Shown: positions 23,006 to 30,954 of the stretch, in pieces
How the letters are laid out: each line of letters opens with the position of its first letter
Numbering within the stretch: position 1 is the first letter of the stretch
Source: SpSt-501 sp037481615
Lineage (GTDB): Bacteria; Desulfobacterota; Desulfobacteria; Desulfobacterales; SpSt-501
Assembly (NCBI GenBank): GCA_037481615.1
Contig: JBBFLI010000030.1
Direction: 5' to 3' (one strand)
DNA length: 49,149 nucleotides
The notes under the pieces: model-generated
Database searches by the model: none
Seen by the model: the letters and a program-made list of their open reading frames with translations, nothing else
What the model was told of the DNA's origin: nothing
Translations under genes and position numbers: made by a program

Positions 23006-23566
23006 ATGAAAGATTACTACCTCATTCTGGGCGTCCCCCGCGGAGCGAGCCCCCGGGAGATCCGGCAGGCCTACCGCCGCCGGGTGAAGGAACTCCACCC
23101 CGATGCCGCGGGCGGCGCCTGCGACACCGCGGCGTTCTGCGAGGTGACCGAGGCCTACGAAACGCTGGCGCGACCCGAGCGTCGCCGGGCCTACGATGCG
23201 CTCCTCGCCGGCCGCCCCTCCCGTCCGCAGGCGCGCCGCACCCCCGTCGCCGCCACCGCGGCGGGCGGCCTCGATCTCGCCGTGGAAGTCCTCCTCAGCC
23301 CGCGGGAGGCGCGCCGGGGAGGAGTCTTCCCGTTGCGTCTGCCCGTGGCCGGCCCCTGCCCGTTCTGCGAAGGCATGCCGCCCTTCCCCGGGTTCTGCCC
23401 GGGGTGCGCCGGCGCCGGATTCCGGGAGGCGGTCCTGGAGGTGGACCTGGTCGTTCCCCCCGGCGCGGCGGCCTCCGCCCGTCTCGCCTTCGACCTCGCC
23501 CCGTGGGGCTTCCCGGGCGGGCGGCTCGCGGTCTTCCTGCGCACCGACCCGCGGGTGCCGGATTGA
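23006..23566 (+). CDS. Mini DnaJ-like co-chaperone with a single zinc site
   Basis: This 186-residue protein has a J domain (1-70) with the essential HPD at 31-33, which stimulates DnaK ATPase. After a linker it has a beta-rich part like a DnaJ substrate-binding domain, with a zinc finger made of only four cysteines: C118-x2-C121 and C131-x2-C134, the latter in 'CPGCAGAGF' (CxxCxGxG). Full DnaJ has eight such cysteines and about 370 residues. It therefore looks like a compressed type I J protein. ATG 23006 lies 85 bases after the second hsp20 gene and is probably on the same transcript. Confidence 0.85.
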   Translation: MKDYYLILGVPRGASPREIRQAYRRRVKELHPDAAGGACDTAAFCEVTEAYETLARPERRRAYDALLAGRPSRPQARRTPVAATAAGGLDLAVEVLLSPREARRGGVFPLRLPVAGPCPFCEGMPPFPGFCPGCAGAGFREAVLEVDLVVPPGAAASARLAFDLAPWGFPGGRLAVFLRTDPRVPD

Positions 23567-23589
23567 GGGGGGAAGCGGGCGGTTGCGCC

Positions 23590-24750
23590 TCAGGAGATCC
23601 GGGAGACGGCGCCCGCGGTCTGGATTTCGGGCGGGAGGTCCTCGGGGCGGATCACGGCCTCGACCCCGAGGGCGAAGGCGCGCTCGATCACGTTTTCGAG
23701 CTGGATCAGGTTGCCCGGCCAGCTGTAGCCGTGGAGGATGTCGAGGACCTCGGGGTCCACGGTGTAGACGGGTTTCACGCCACGCGCGTTGAACCGTTCG
23801 AGGAAGTGGTGGACGAGGAGGCAGAGGTCTTCCCGGCGCTCCCGCAGCGGCGGCATGCGGATCACGGCGCCGCCGAAGAGGGGGAAGAGGGCGGCGTCGA
23901 GCTCCCCGCGGGCGAGCGCCTCGCGCACGACCTTCTGGGTCGCGGCGATCAGCCGGGCCGGCAGCCGGACGGCCGGCTCGGCGCCGGCGGCGGGGCGCGC
24001 GCGGAGCATCCGCGCGAGCGCCTCCTGGGCGATGGGGGACACGTCGCAGAGCTCGTCGAGATAGAGCGTGCCCTCGCCCGCCGCGGCCCAGAGTTCGGTC
24101 AGCCGCTCCGCGGCGGCCTCGGCCTCGAGCGCCCGAAAGCTGCTGCGGCAGGCGACGACCACGAAGGGGCGGTCGACCGGGCCCGATTGCTCGTGGATCA
24201 CGCGCGCGGCGAGCTCCTTTCCGGTTCCGCTCTCCCCCTCGATCAGCACCGGCCCGGGGCCGCGGCAGGCGCGCTCGATCCCCGCGTAGACTTCCTGCAT
24301 GCGCGGGCTGATGCCGACCAGCCGCCCGTAGCGGTGCCGCTCCACTGGCCGGGAGCCCGGCCCCCCCGCCCCGCCGCGCTGCGTGCGGCCGCCCAGAATG
24401 CGTTCGACGATCTCTTTGAGCACGGGGAGCTTGAAGGGCTTCTGCAGGTAATCGCAGCTTCCCGCCTTCATGGCCTGGATCGCCGACTCCATCGTCCCGT
24501 GGCCGGTCACCATGACCACCGCGGTTTCCGGCCGCAGCGCCTTGATGGCACCCAACAACTCGAGGCCGTCGATGTCGGGCATCTTGATGTCGGTGAAGAC
24601 GAGGGCGAACGGCCGCTCGCGGATGCGCTCGAGAGCGGCCAGGCCGTTGTCCACGCACTCGACCCGGTAGCCCCCCTCCTCGAGATACTCCCGCACGAGC
24701 GCGAGGATGGCCCGGTCGTCGTCCACGAAAAGGATTTCCGTCTCGTCCAT
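23590..24750 (-). CDS. Response regulator with degenerate AAA+ (sigma-54 activator-like) domain and no DNA-binding domain
   Basis: The 386-residue protein has an intact receiver domain (phosphoacceptor D54, T82, K104) and an NtrC-like AAA+ domain. Walker A (172-179, GESGTGKE) and Walker B (231-234, LDEL) are kept. However, the GAFTGA loop that contacts sigma-54 is deleted between about 205 and 222; the 'FREDLYYRL' arginine-finger segment is replaced by 'LDAALFPLF' (284-292); and the sensor II arginine of 'GNVREL' is replaced in 'GNLIQL' (346-351). It ends without the Fis-type helix-turn-helix. It should bind ATP but is unlikely to hydrolyse it normally or activate sigma-54. It follows the intact activator gene by 43 bases. 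Confidence 0.88.
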   Translation of the reverse strand: MDETEILFVDDDRAILALVREYLEEGGYRVECVDNGLAALERIRERPFALVFTDIKMPDIDGLELLGAIKALRPETAVVMVTGHGTMESAIQAMKAGSCDYLQKPFKLPVLKEIVERILGGRTQRGGAGGPGSRPVERHRYGRLVGISPRMQEVYAGIERACRGPGPVLIEGESGTGKELAARVIHEQSGPVDRPFVVVACRSSFRALEAEAAAERLTELWAAAGEGTLYLDELCDVSPIAQEALARMLRARPAAGAEPAVRLPARLIAATQKVVREALARGELDAALFPLFGGAVIRMPPLRERREDLCLLVHHFLERFNARGVKPVYTVDPEVLDILHGYSWPGNLIQLENVIERAFALGVEAVIRPEDLPPEIQTAGAVSRIS

Positions 24751-24793
24751 CGTTCCCCGCCTCCGCCGTCGCCGGCCGTTCCGGGCGACCGGC

Positions 24794-25831
24794 TCAGGAC
24801 CCGTCCGCCTCGCCCTCGAGCCGGTAGCGCTTGATCTTCTCGAGCAGCGTCGTCCGCTTGATCTGGAGCAGCTCGGCCGCCCGGTACTTCACCCCGCCCG
24901 CCTGTTCCAGGGCGCTGCGGATCAGGGCCTTTTCGAACTCCATGACCGCGGCCGCCAGCGAGATCCCCTCGACGGGGAGGGCGGCAGGGGCCCGCCGACC
25001 CTCCCGCGCGGGGTGGGCGGCGCGGACCTTCTCCGGCAAGTCCTCGACCTCCAGCGTCTCGCCCTCTTTCAGGACGACCAGCCGCTCGATCAGGTTGCGC
25101 AGCTCGCGCACGTTTCCGTACCAGGGATAGTTCACCAGGGCCTGCAAGGCCTCGGGGGAGAGCCGCATCGGCGGGCGGCGGTTCCGGCGGGCGGACTCCT
25201 CGAGGAAATGCTGGACGAGGAACGGGATGTCGCTCTTGCGCTCCCGCAGCGGGGGAAGCAGGATGGGGATGACGTGCAGCCGGTAGAAGAGATCCTCGCG
25301 GAACGCCCCCTTCTGGACCTCTTCCTCGAGGTCGCGGTGGGTGGCGGCGATGATGCGCACGTCGATGCGGATCGTCTCCCGGCCGCCCACGCGCTCGAAC
25401 TCGCCCTCCTCGAGCACCCGCAGCACCTTGACCTGGAGTTCGGGGCTCATGTCGCCGATCTCGTCCAGGAAGACCGTGCCGCCGTCGGCGAGTTCGAACT
25501 TGCCGGGCTTGTCGGCCACCGCCCCCGTGAAGGCGCCGCGCCGATAGCCGAAAAATTCGCTCTCCAGCAGCCCCTCCGGGGTCGCCCCGCAGTTGATCGG
25601 CACGAAGGGTTTGCCGTGCCGCGGCGAGAGCTCGTGGATCAGCCGCGCGAGCACCCCCTTGCCCGTTCCCGTCTCCCCGTTCAGCAGGATCGTGGTGTCG
25701 CTCGCCGCGGCCTTCTCCACGATGCGCAGGATGCGCTTCATCGAGGGGCTCTGGGCGATCAGGCCCGGGGGGGCCGTCGCCTCGGAGGCGGGCGCGAAGA
25801 CCCGGAGGTTCGAACTGTTGGATCCGGTCAT
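24794..25831 (-). CDS. Sigma-54-dependent transcriptional activator without receiver domain
   Basis: This 345-residue activator has a short N-terminal tail (about 25 residues), a complete AAA+ sigma-54 interaction domain with Walker A (52-58, GETGTGK), GAFTGA (99-104), Walker B (121-125), arginine fingers in 'FREDLFYRL' and sensor II in 'GNVREL', and a C-terminal Fis-type helix-turn-helix (about 305-340). It lacks any sensory domain, so its activity may depend on partners; the degenerate response regulator encoded directly downstream is the obvious candidate. Targets are unknown. The ATG at 25831 gives a natural start; the upstream region shared with the helicase gene has two perfect palindromes. 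Confidence 0.93.
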   Translation of the reverse strand: MTGSNSSNLRVFAPASEATAPPGLIAQSPSMKRILRIVEKAAASDTTILLNGETGTGKGVLARLIHELSPRHGKPFVPINCGATPEGLLESEFFGYRRGAFTGAVADKPGKFELADGGTVFLDEIGDMSPELQVKVLRVLEEGEFERVGGRETIRIDVRIIAATHRDLEEEVQKGAFREDLFYRLHVIPILLPPLRERKSDIPFLVQHFLEESARRNRRPPMRLSPEALQALVNYPWYGNVRELRNLIERLVVLKEGETLEVEDLPEKVRAAHPAREGRRAPAALPVEGISLAAAVMEFEKALIRSALEQAGGVKYRAAELLQIKRTTLLEKIKRYRLEGEADGS

Positions 25832-25861
25832 GCCGAGGGGCCTTTCGGGTCCGCGGGGACG

Positions 25862-25880
25862 GCTTCCGCCTGGCGGAAGC
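25862..25880. promoter_or_regulatory. Perfect 19-bp palindrome (operator candidate)
   Basis: GCTTCCGCC-T-GGCGGAAGC is a perfect inverted repeat with nine-base arms in the gap between the sigma-54 activator and the helicase genes, about 35 bases from the activator start. It is too closely spaced to form an RNA hairpin easily and fits a dimeric repressor or activator site. Confidence 0.5.
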
Positions 25881-25901
25881 GGAGGGAATCTGATAACAGG
25901 T

Positions 25902-25919
25902 TTTGCGATGGATCGCAAA
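25902..25919. promoter_or_regulatory. Perfect 18-bp palindrome (operator candidate)
   Basis: TTTGCGAT-GG-ATCGCAAA has perfect eight-base arms and lies 18 bases before the helicase GTG start. Its sequence is unrelated to the palindrome at 25862-25880, so two different regulators may act in this gap. Confidence 0.5.
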
Positions 25920-25936
25920 CCGCCGCCCGGAACCCC

Positions 25937-28366
25937 GTGAACCCGCCCCGCCTCGCCGCAGTCCCCCCCCCCGTCCCCGAACCGCCCTCCGGCACGGATC
26001 CCGGCCGGGAGTGCGCCGTCGGCGTCCGCGAGCTCGTCGAATTCGTACTCCGCCGCGGGGACCTGCGTTTCGAGTTCACGGGTTCCGCGCGCGCGGCCGA
26101 GGCCGTGCGCATCCACCAGCGGGTCCAGGCCTCCCGCCCCCCCGGCTACCTGCCCGAGGTCCCCCTCGCCCGCACGGTGGAGGGGTGCGGCCTGCGGCTG
26201 CGGATCGCGGGCCGCCCGGACGGCGTTTTCGCCGCCGCGGCCGTCCCGCGGATCGAAGAGATCAAGGTCACCCGGCGCCCCTTGCGCGAATGCGTGCGCG
26301 AAGACAACCCCCTCCACTGGGGCCAGGCGAAGATCTACGGCTTTCTCTACGCCTCGTCCCGCGGCCTGCCGCAGGTCGAAATCCAGCTGACCTACGTGCG
26401 TGCGGACACGGGACGGGTGCGCGAAGTCCGACGACGCTACGGCACGGAAGAGCTGGAAGCCTTTTTCGAGGGCGTCGCCGGGCGCTACCTCGCCTGGACC
26501 TCGGTCCTGCAAGCCTGGGCCGGTCTGCGGGACCGCTCGATCCGGGATCTCCCGTTTCCTTTCCCGACCTTCCGGCCGGGACAGCGGGACATGATCGCCG
26601 CCGTCTCCCGGGCTCTCGAGCGCGGCGGGCGGATCCTCCTCCAGGCGCCGACGGGTATCGGAAAAACGCTCGCCGTGCTCTATCCGGCCCTGCGCATGCT
26701 CGCCGAAAATCATTGCCGCCGGATCTTCTACCTCACGGCGCGCACCACGGGTCGGCGCGCCGCCGAGGGGGCCCTCGCCGCCCTCCGCGAGCGGGGCCTG
26801 CGGCTCAAGCAGCTCAGCCTGACTGCGCGGGAAAAAATCTGCCCCCGACCCGGTTCCGCCTGCACCCCGGAAGAGTGTCCGTTCGCCGAGGGCCACTACG
26901 ACCGCCTGCCTACGGCCCGCGAGGCTGTCTTCGGGGGGGATGTCTGGACGCGCCCGGCCGTGGAGGCCGCGGCCCTCGAACACCGGGTCTGCCCTTTCGA
27001 GCTCTCCCTGGATCTCGTGCGCTGGGCCGACCTCGTCGCCGGCGATTACAACTACGCCTTCGACCCGCAGGCTTCCTTGAAGCGTTTCTTCCTCGAAGAG
27101 GAGGGGCCCTGGGCGTTTCTCGTGGACGAGGCCCACAACCTCGCCGAGCGCTCGCGCGAGATGTTCTCGGCGGAGATCCGCCGCCGCCCCTACCGGGAAC
27201 TCGGGCGGCTGCTCGGCCGGCAGCTCCCCGGCGTCCGGAGCGCCCTCTGCTCGCTCGAGGCCTGGATGCGCGGGGAGGGCCGACGCACGATGGAAGCCGG
27301 CGGAGCGAAGGCCGAGGCGGCCCCGCCCGCCGGTCTGCTCGCCCCGCTCAGGGACTTCGCCGCCGCGGCGGAACGCTGGCTCGAGAAAAACCGCCCCGCC
27401 CCCTTCCGCCGGGCGCTTCTCGAGCGCTATTTCGAGGCCGCCGGGTTCCTCAGGATCGCCGAGCGCTTCGACGGGACCTATGCCGCCTGCTCGGAGCTCC
27501 TGCCGCAGGACCTCCTCGTCAAGCTCTTCTGCATCGACCCCTCCGGCCCGATCGGCGAGGCGCTCGCGCGTTGCCGATCGGCCGTCTTCTTCTCGGCGAC
27601 GCTCTCGCCCGGCGACTACTTCCGCACCCTGCTCGCGGGCGAAGACGCCGAGAGCCGGGTTCTGCCCTCCCCCTTCCCGGCGGAAAACCTCGGCGTCTTC
27701 GTCGCCGACCGGATCTCCACCGTGTACCGTCATCGCGCGGCGACCCGCGAAGCGGTCGCCCGCATGCTGCGCTGTTTCGTCGAGGGGCATCCCGGCCACT
27801 ACCTGATCTTTTTCCCCTCCTACGAGTACCTCGCGCAGGTTCTCGAGGCCTTCCGCCGCGAGGCGCACGAGGGGATCGAAGTTCTCGTCCAGGAACCCGG
27901 CATGGCCGATGTCGAGCGGGAGGCGTTCCTTGCGCGCTTCGAACGGGGCGACGGCCGGACGCTCGCCGGCTTCGCCGTGATGGGCGGGGTCTTCGGCGAA
28001 GGCATCGACCTCGCCGGGCCGCGGCTCTCGGGGGCGGCCGTCGTCGGGGTGGGGCTGCCGGCGGTCTGCCTGGAGCGCGAGCTCATCCGCCGGCATTTCG
28101 CCTCCCGCCTCGGACGCGGCGACGCATTCGCCTATCGCATCCCCGGCATCCACCGCGTACTCCAAGCCGCGGGGCGGGTCATCCGCTCGGAGAGCGACCG
28201 CGGGGTCCTGCTGCTCATCGACCGGCGCTACGGAGAGATCGAAACCCGCCGCCTGCTGCCCGAGACGTGGAGACTCCGGCCGGTGCGCAATGAAGCGGAG
28301 CTCGCCCGCGGGCTGTCGCGCTTCTGGAAGTCGGCCCCCGGCGCGGCGGCGGAGGCGGAAAATTGA
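25937..28366 (+). CDS. XPD/DinG-like Fe-S helicase with N-terminal PD-(D/E)XK nuclease domain
   Basis: This 809-residue protein combines an N-terminal nuclease-like domain (about 20-200; D95 and E108-x-K110 in 'GRPDGV..IEEIKVT', with a Q in 'HWGQAKIYGFLY') with an XPD/Rad3-type superfamily 2 helicase. The helicase has Walker A at 237-244 (APTGIGKT), DEAH at 397-400, and four cysteines placed for a 4Fe-4S cluster at 302, 309, 314 and 352. It probably unwinds DNA 5'-3' during repair; the nuclease could trim the product. Start is the GTG at 25937; no ATG exists nearby in frame. The palindrome-rich gap upstream suggests regulation. DUF4124 follows. Confidence 0.86.
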   Translation: MNPPRLAAVPPPVPEPPSGTDPGRECAVGVRELVEFVLRRGDLRFEFTGSARAAEAVRIHQRVQASRPPGYLPEVPLARTVEGCGLRLRIAGRPDGVFAAAAVPRIEEIKVTRRPLRECVREDNPLHWGQAKIYGFLYASSRGLPQVEIQLTYVRADTGRVREVRRRYGTEELEAFFEGVAGRYLAWTSVLQAWAGLRDRSIRDLPFPFPTFRPGQRDMIAAVSRALERGGRILLQAPTGIGKTLAVLYPALRMLAENHCRRIFYLTARTTGRRAAEGALAALRERGLRLKQLSLTAREKICPRPGSACTPEECPFAEGHYDRLPTAREAVFGGDVWTRPAVEAAALEHRVCPFELSLDLVRWADLVAGDYNYAFDPQASLKRFFLEEEGPWAFLVDEAHNLAERSREMFSAEIRRRPYRELGRLLGRQLPGVRSALCSLEAWMRGEGRRTMEAGGAKAEAAPPAGLLAPLRDFAAAAERWLEKNRPAPFRRALLERYFEAAGFLRIAERFDGTYAACSELLPQDLLVKLFCIDPSGPIGEALARCRSAVFFSATLSPGDYFRTLLAGEDAESRVLPSPFPAENLGVFVADRISTVYRHRAATREAVARMLRCFVEGHPGHYLIFFPSYEYLAQVLEAFRREAHEGIEVLVQEPGMADVEREAFLARFERGDGRTLAGFAVMGGVFGEGIDLAGPRLSGAAVVGVGLPAVCLERELIRRHFASRLGRGDAFAYRIPGIHRVLQAAGRVIRSESDRGVLLLIDRRYGEIETRRLLPETWRLRPVRNEAELARGLSRFWKSAPGAAAEAEN

Positions 28367-28391
28367 CTTTTGCACCGCTTTTGGCTACAGC
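28363..28391 (+). promoter_or_regulatory. Possible promoter for the DUF4124-menA-CPBP operon
   Basis: TTGACT (28363-28368, overlapping the helicase stop) and TACAGC (28386-28391) are 17 bases apart. The -10 is weak. It lies 40 bases before the DUF4124 ATG. Confidence 0.35.
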
Positions 28392-28430
28392 CGATGGCGA
28401 TTTCCCGGTCGAGGGGAGCAGGAGGACCCG

Positions 28431-28967
28431 ATGGCGGGAAGCGGAAAGATCCTCGGGCTGGCGTGTCTGATCGCCGCGGCCGTCGCCGTCCCGGCCGCCG
28501 CGCAGGTCAAGGTCTACACGTGGACCGACGCCCGCGGCCGACTGCATCTCACCGACGAGCCGCCGCCGGCCGGCGCGCGGCTGCAGGAGGTCGTGGAGAG
28601 CGAGGCCGCCCGGCCCGCGGAGGAGGTCCGCGCCGACGAACTCCGCCGCCGGCGCCTGGAAAAGCGGCGCGAGGCCGAACGCCGCGAGGCGGCGGAGGAA
28701 CTCGAGCGCCGCGCCCGGGAGGCCGAAGCCGCCGCCCAGGAGGCGATCCGGCGCGCCGAGGCGCAGGAACAGCGCGCCCTCGAAATCCGTGAGCGCTTCG
28801 GCAACACCCCCTCGCGCCGCGAGCAGTTCAAGTACCGCATCCGGGCCGAGGAAGAAAACGCGGCCGCCGCGCGCCTCGAGGCGCAGCGGGCGCTCGAGCG
28901 CGCCCGGAACGCCGCCGAGGAAGCCCGGCGCGCCGCCGGGCAAGCCGCCCCCCCCGGAGCGCCCTGA
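28431..28967 (+). CDS. DUF4124 domain exported protein with coiled-coil tail
   Basis: This 178-residue protein has a signal peptide (about 1-24), a DUF4124 domain ('VKVYTWTDARGRLHLTDEPP') and a long Arg/Glu/Ala-rich helical tail (about 55-170). The strong AGGAGG ribosome binding site fixes the start. It resembles the DUF4124 protein at 20609-21130 in layout but not closely in sequence. The following menA-like gene begins one base after its stop. Function is unknown; an envelope or periplasmic scaffold role is only a guess. Confidence 0.8.
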   Translation: MAGSGKILGLACLIAAAVAVPAAAQVKVYTWTDARGRLHLTDEPPPAGARLQEVVESEAARPAEEVRADELRRRRLEKRREAERREAAEELERRAREAEAAAQEAIRRAEAQEQRALEIRERFGNTPSRREQFKYRIRAEEENAAAARLEAQRALERARNAAEEARRAAGQAAPPGAP

Positions 28968-28968
28968 G

Positions 28969-29850
28969 ATGCCCCCCGCCCTCGTCGACTGGCTGCTCGC
29001 CGCCCGCCCCTGGTCCTTTGCGATGACCGCCATTTCGGTCTCCGTGGGGGCGGCGCTCGCCGCGCGCGACGGCGCCTTCTCCTGGCCCCTCTACGGGGCG
29101 ACCCTTCTTGCGGCCGTGCTGATGCACGCCGCGAGCAACCTGATCAACGACTACGACGACGTCCGCTCCGGCGTGGACGACCCCGCCGTGCCCACGGCGA
29201 ACTACCGCCCGCACCCCCTGCTCGTCCGGCGCCTGGAGCTCGCCGCGGTGCGCAACGCCGCCTGGGGGCTCTACGCGCTCGCCGCCCTGATCGGAATCGG
29301 CCTCGCCGCGGCCCGGGGCCTGCCCATCCTCTGGCTCGGCCTCGCCGGGACGGCGGCCGGCGTCGCCTACACCGCACCGCCCTTCCATTACAAGTACCGG
29401 GCGCTCGGGGAGTTCTCGGTCTTCCTGATGTGGGGCCCGCTCATGGTGAGCGGGGCCTACTACGTCCAGCGGCAGGCGTTCAGCGCCGAGGCGTTCCTCG
29501 TGTCGCTCCCCTTCGGGTTGCTCGTCGCCCTCGTGCTGCTGGCGAACAACCTGCGCGACATGGATTACGACCGACGCAAGGGCATCCGCACGCTGCCGAT
29601 CGTGATCGGCGCGCGCCGGGGGATCGCCCTGTTCCTGGCGCTGATCACGGGCGCCTACGCCGCGGTCGCCGCCATGGCCTTCCTCGGGCCGCTGCCCCGA
29701 CTGTCGCTCGCCGTCCTGCTGTCGGCCCCTCTCGGCTTCCGTCTCCTGCAGCGCATGGCGAAGGACGTCCCCCTCGACGCCGATGCCCAGACCGCGCGGC
29801 TGGACACGGTGTTCGGGCTGCTCCTGGTCGCCTCGATGCTCGTGGGGTGA
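28969..29850 (+). CDS. menA: UbiA-family prenyltransferase, MenA-like
   Basis: This 293-residue integral membrane protein has about eight hydrophobic segments and both Asp-rich motifs that bind prenyl diphosphate and Mg2+: 'NLINDYDDVRSGVD' (about 57-70) and 'NNLRDMDYDRRKGIRTLP'. These match 1,4-dihydroxy-2-naphthoate polyprenyltransferase (MenA), which attaches the isoprenoid tail in menaquinone synthesis. Other men genes are not present here, and other UbiA enzymes share the motifs, so the symbol is probable. The TGA stop overlaps the GTG start of the CPBP gene by two bases. Confidence 0.75.
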   Translation: MPPALVDWLLAARPWSFAMTAISVSVGAALAARDGAFSWPLYGATLLAAVLMHAASNLINDYDDVRSGVDDPAVPTANYRPHPLLVRRLELAAVRNAAWGLYALAALIGIGLAAARGLPILWLGLAGTAAGVAYTAPPFHYKYRALGEFSVFLMWGPLMVSGAYYVQRQAFSAEAFLVSLPFGLLVALVLLANNLRDMDYDRRKGIRTLPIVIGARRGIALFLALITGAYAAVAAMAFLGPLPRLSLAVLLSAPLGFRLLQRMAKDVPLDADAQTARLDTVFGLLLVASMLVG

Positions 29851-30479
29851 ACCCGTTGCCGTCCCCCCCGTTCCCCCGCCCTCTCAAAATCCTCGTCGCC
29901 CTCGCCTTCGTCCTGTGGGCGGCGACCTTCGCCTGGCCGCGCGGCTCCTTCTGGGTCAAGATCTCCCTCTCCGCGGCGCTCCTCGCCGCGGCTTCCCTCC
30001 GCTTGCGCCCGCGGCCCCTCGCCGGCCTGCTGCCGGGCGCGGCCGACCTGCTGCGGGGGGCGGCCGGGGCGGCGGTGCTCTACCTCATCTTCTGGGCGGG
30101 GCGCGAGGTCTCCCTCGCCTGTTTCGACTTCGCCGGCCGCCAGATCGAGAACATCTACCACCGGGGGGAGGGCACGCCGGCCTGGGTCATCGCCGGGCTG
30201 CTTCTGCTGGTCACGGGTCCCGCCGAGGAGATCTTCTGGCGCGGAACCCTGCAGCAGGAGCTGATGGAGCGCCTCGGCCGGCTCCGCGGGTGGGCGGCGG
30301 CCACGGCCCTCTATGCCGCCGTGCACGGGGCGTCCCTGAACTTCATGCTCGTCGGGGCCGCGGCCGTGGCCGGGGCCTTCTGGGGCGCCTGGTACGCCCG
30401 GGGCGGCCGCCTGCCGGCGCTGATCGTCTCCCACGCCCTCTGGAGCAGCGTCATCTTCAGCGTCCTGCCCTTGCGTTGA
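29847..30479 (+). CDS. CPBP family intramembrane metalloprotease
   Basis: This 210-residue membrane protein has about six hydrophobic segments and the CPBP (Abi/Rce1-like) signature: 'PAEEIFWRG' (EExxxR), then 'YAAVHG' with a conserved His, and 'SHALWS' with the third His near the C-terminus. Relatives cleave membrane or prenylated substrates, or act in peptide maturation and immunity. Substrate is unknown here. GTG 29847 overlaps the menA stop, so expression is coupled to prenyl-lipid synthesis, which is a weak functional hint. Confidence 0.86.
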   Translation: MNPLPSPPFPRPLKILVALAFVLWAATFAWPRGSFWVKISLSAALLAAASLRLRPRPLAGLLPGAADLLRGAAGAAVLYLIFWAGREVSLACFDFAGRQIENIYHRGEGTPAWVIAGLLLLVTGPAEEIFWRGTLQQELMERLGRLRGWAAATALYAAVHGASLNFMLVGAAAVAGAFWGAWYARGGRLPALIVSHALWSSVIFSVLPLR

Positions 30480-30484
30480 AGCCC

Positions 30485-30931
30485 TCACGGGCCCGCCCCC
30501 CCGGGCTCCTCCGCAGACCCTGCAAGGCGCCGGACCGCATCGGCCAGCGGCGGCGGCAGCGTGCGCCAGCGGGGCTGGATCGCCCCGCCTTCCGTCCAGG
30601 TGAACTCGACCGCCAGGAACTCCTCGGGGATGACGCGCTCGGGGTCCCGGCCGTAGCGGCGGGCGGGGACGTGCTCGACGAAGAGCATCCGCTGGGGGTC
30701 GAGCGCGAACTCCCGGGCGACGCCGGTGGCCACGTGGCCGGCGCAGCTGCGGACGGAGAGCGGGCTCTCGGGGAGATCGGCGACGAGAACGAGGATCGGC
30801 CTGAGCGGAGCCGCGGCTCCGGGAAACCCGCGGCGGCCGAGGTCCCAGATCCGCAGCCGGCAGCAGCCGCGCGGCAGCCGCAGCCTTCCCCCGAAGCCTT
30901 CCCAGCGGTAGATCCCGTCGTAGACGAGCAT
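30485..30931 (-). CDS. Small companion protein of the MoxR/VWA operon
   Basis: This 148-residue soluble protein starts 'MLVYDGIYRWEGFGGRLRL' and contains two cysteines in 'RGCCRLRIWDLG' and 'VRSCAGHVATGVAREF', and an aromatic acid-rich end ('EFTWTEGGAIQPRWRTLPPPLADAVRRL'). I do not recognise a named domain, but I recall proteins of this type beside AAA+/VWA pairs in deltaproteobacteria. It starts 24 bases after the VWA gene on the same strand, so it is likely the third member of the unit. Confidence 0.6.
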   Translation of the reverse strand: MLVYDGIYRWEGFGGRLRLPRGCCRLRIWDLGRRGFPGAAAPLRPILVLVADLPESPLSVRSCAGHVATGVAREFALDPQRMLFVEHVPARRYGRDPERVIPEEFLAVEFTWTEGGAIQPRWRTLPPPLADAVRRLAGSAEEPGGAGP

Positions 30932-30954
30932 GGCCGCCTCGCCCGCCGCGCGGT

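Noticed and set aside
25862..25919. LexA (SOS) box in front of the helicase gene
   Set aside because: Neither palindrome matches the CTGT-N8-ACAG or other LexA motifs I know; the sites are reported as unassigned operators.
24707..25936. N-terminal extension of the helicase reading frame across the two regulator genes
   Set aside because: The extension is antisense to two well-formed sigma-54-type regulators and has no protein-like features; the helicase starts at the GTG at 25937.
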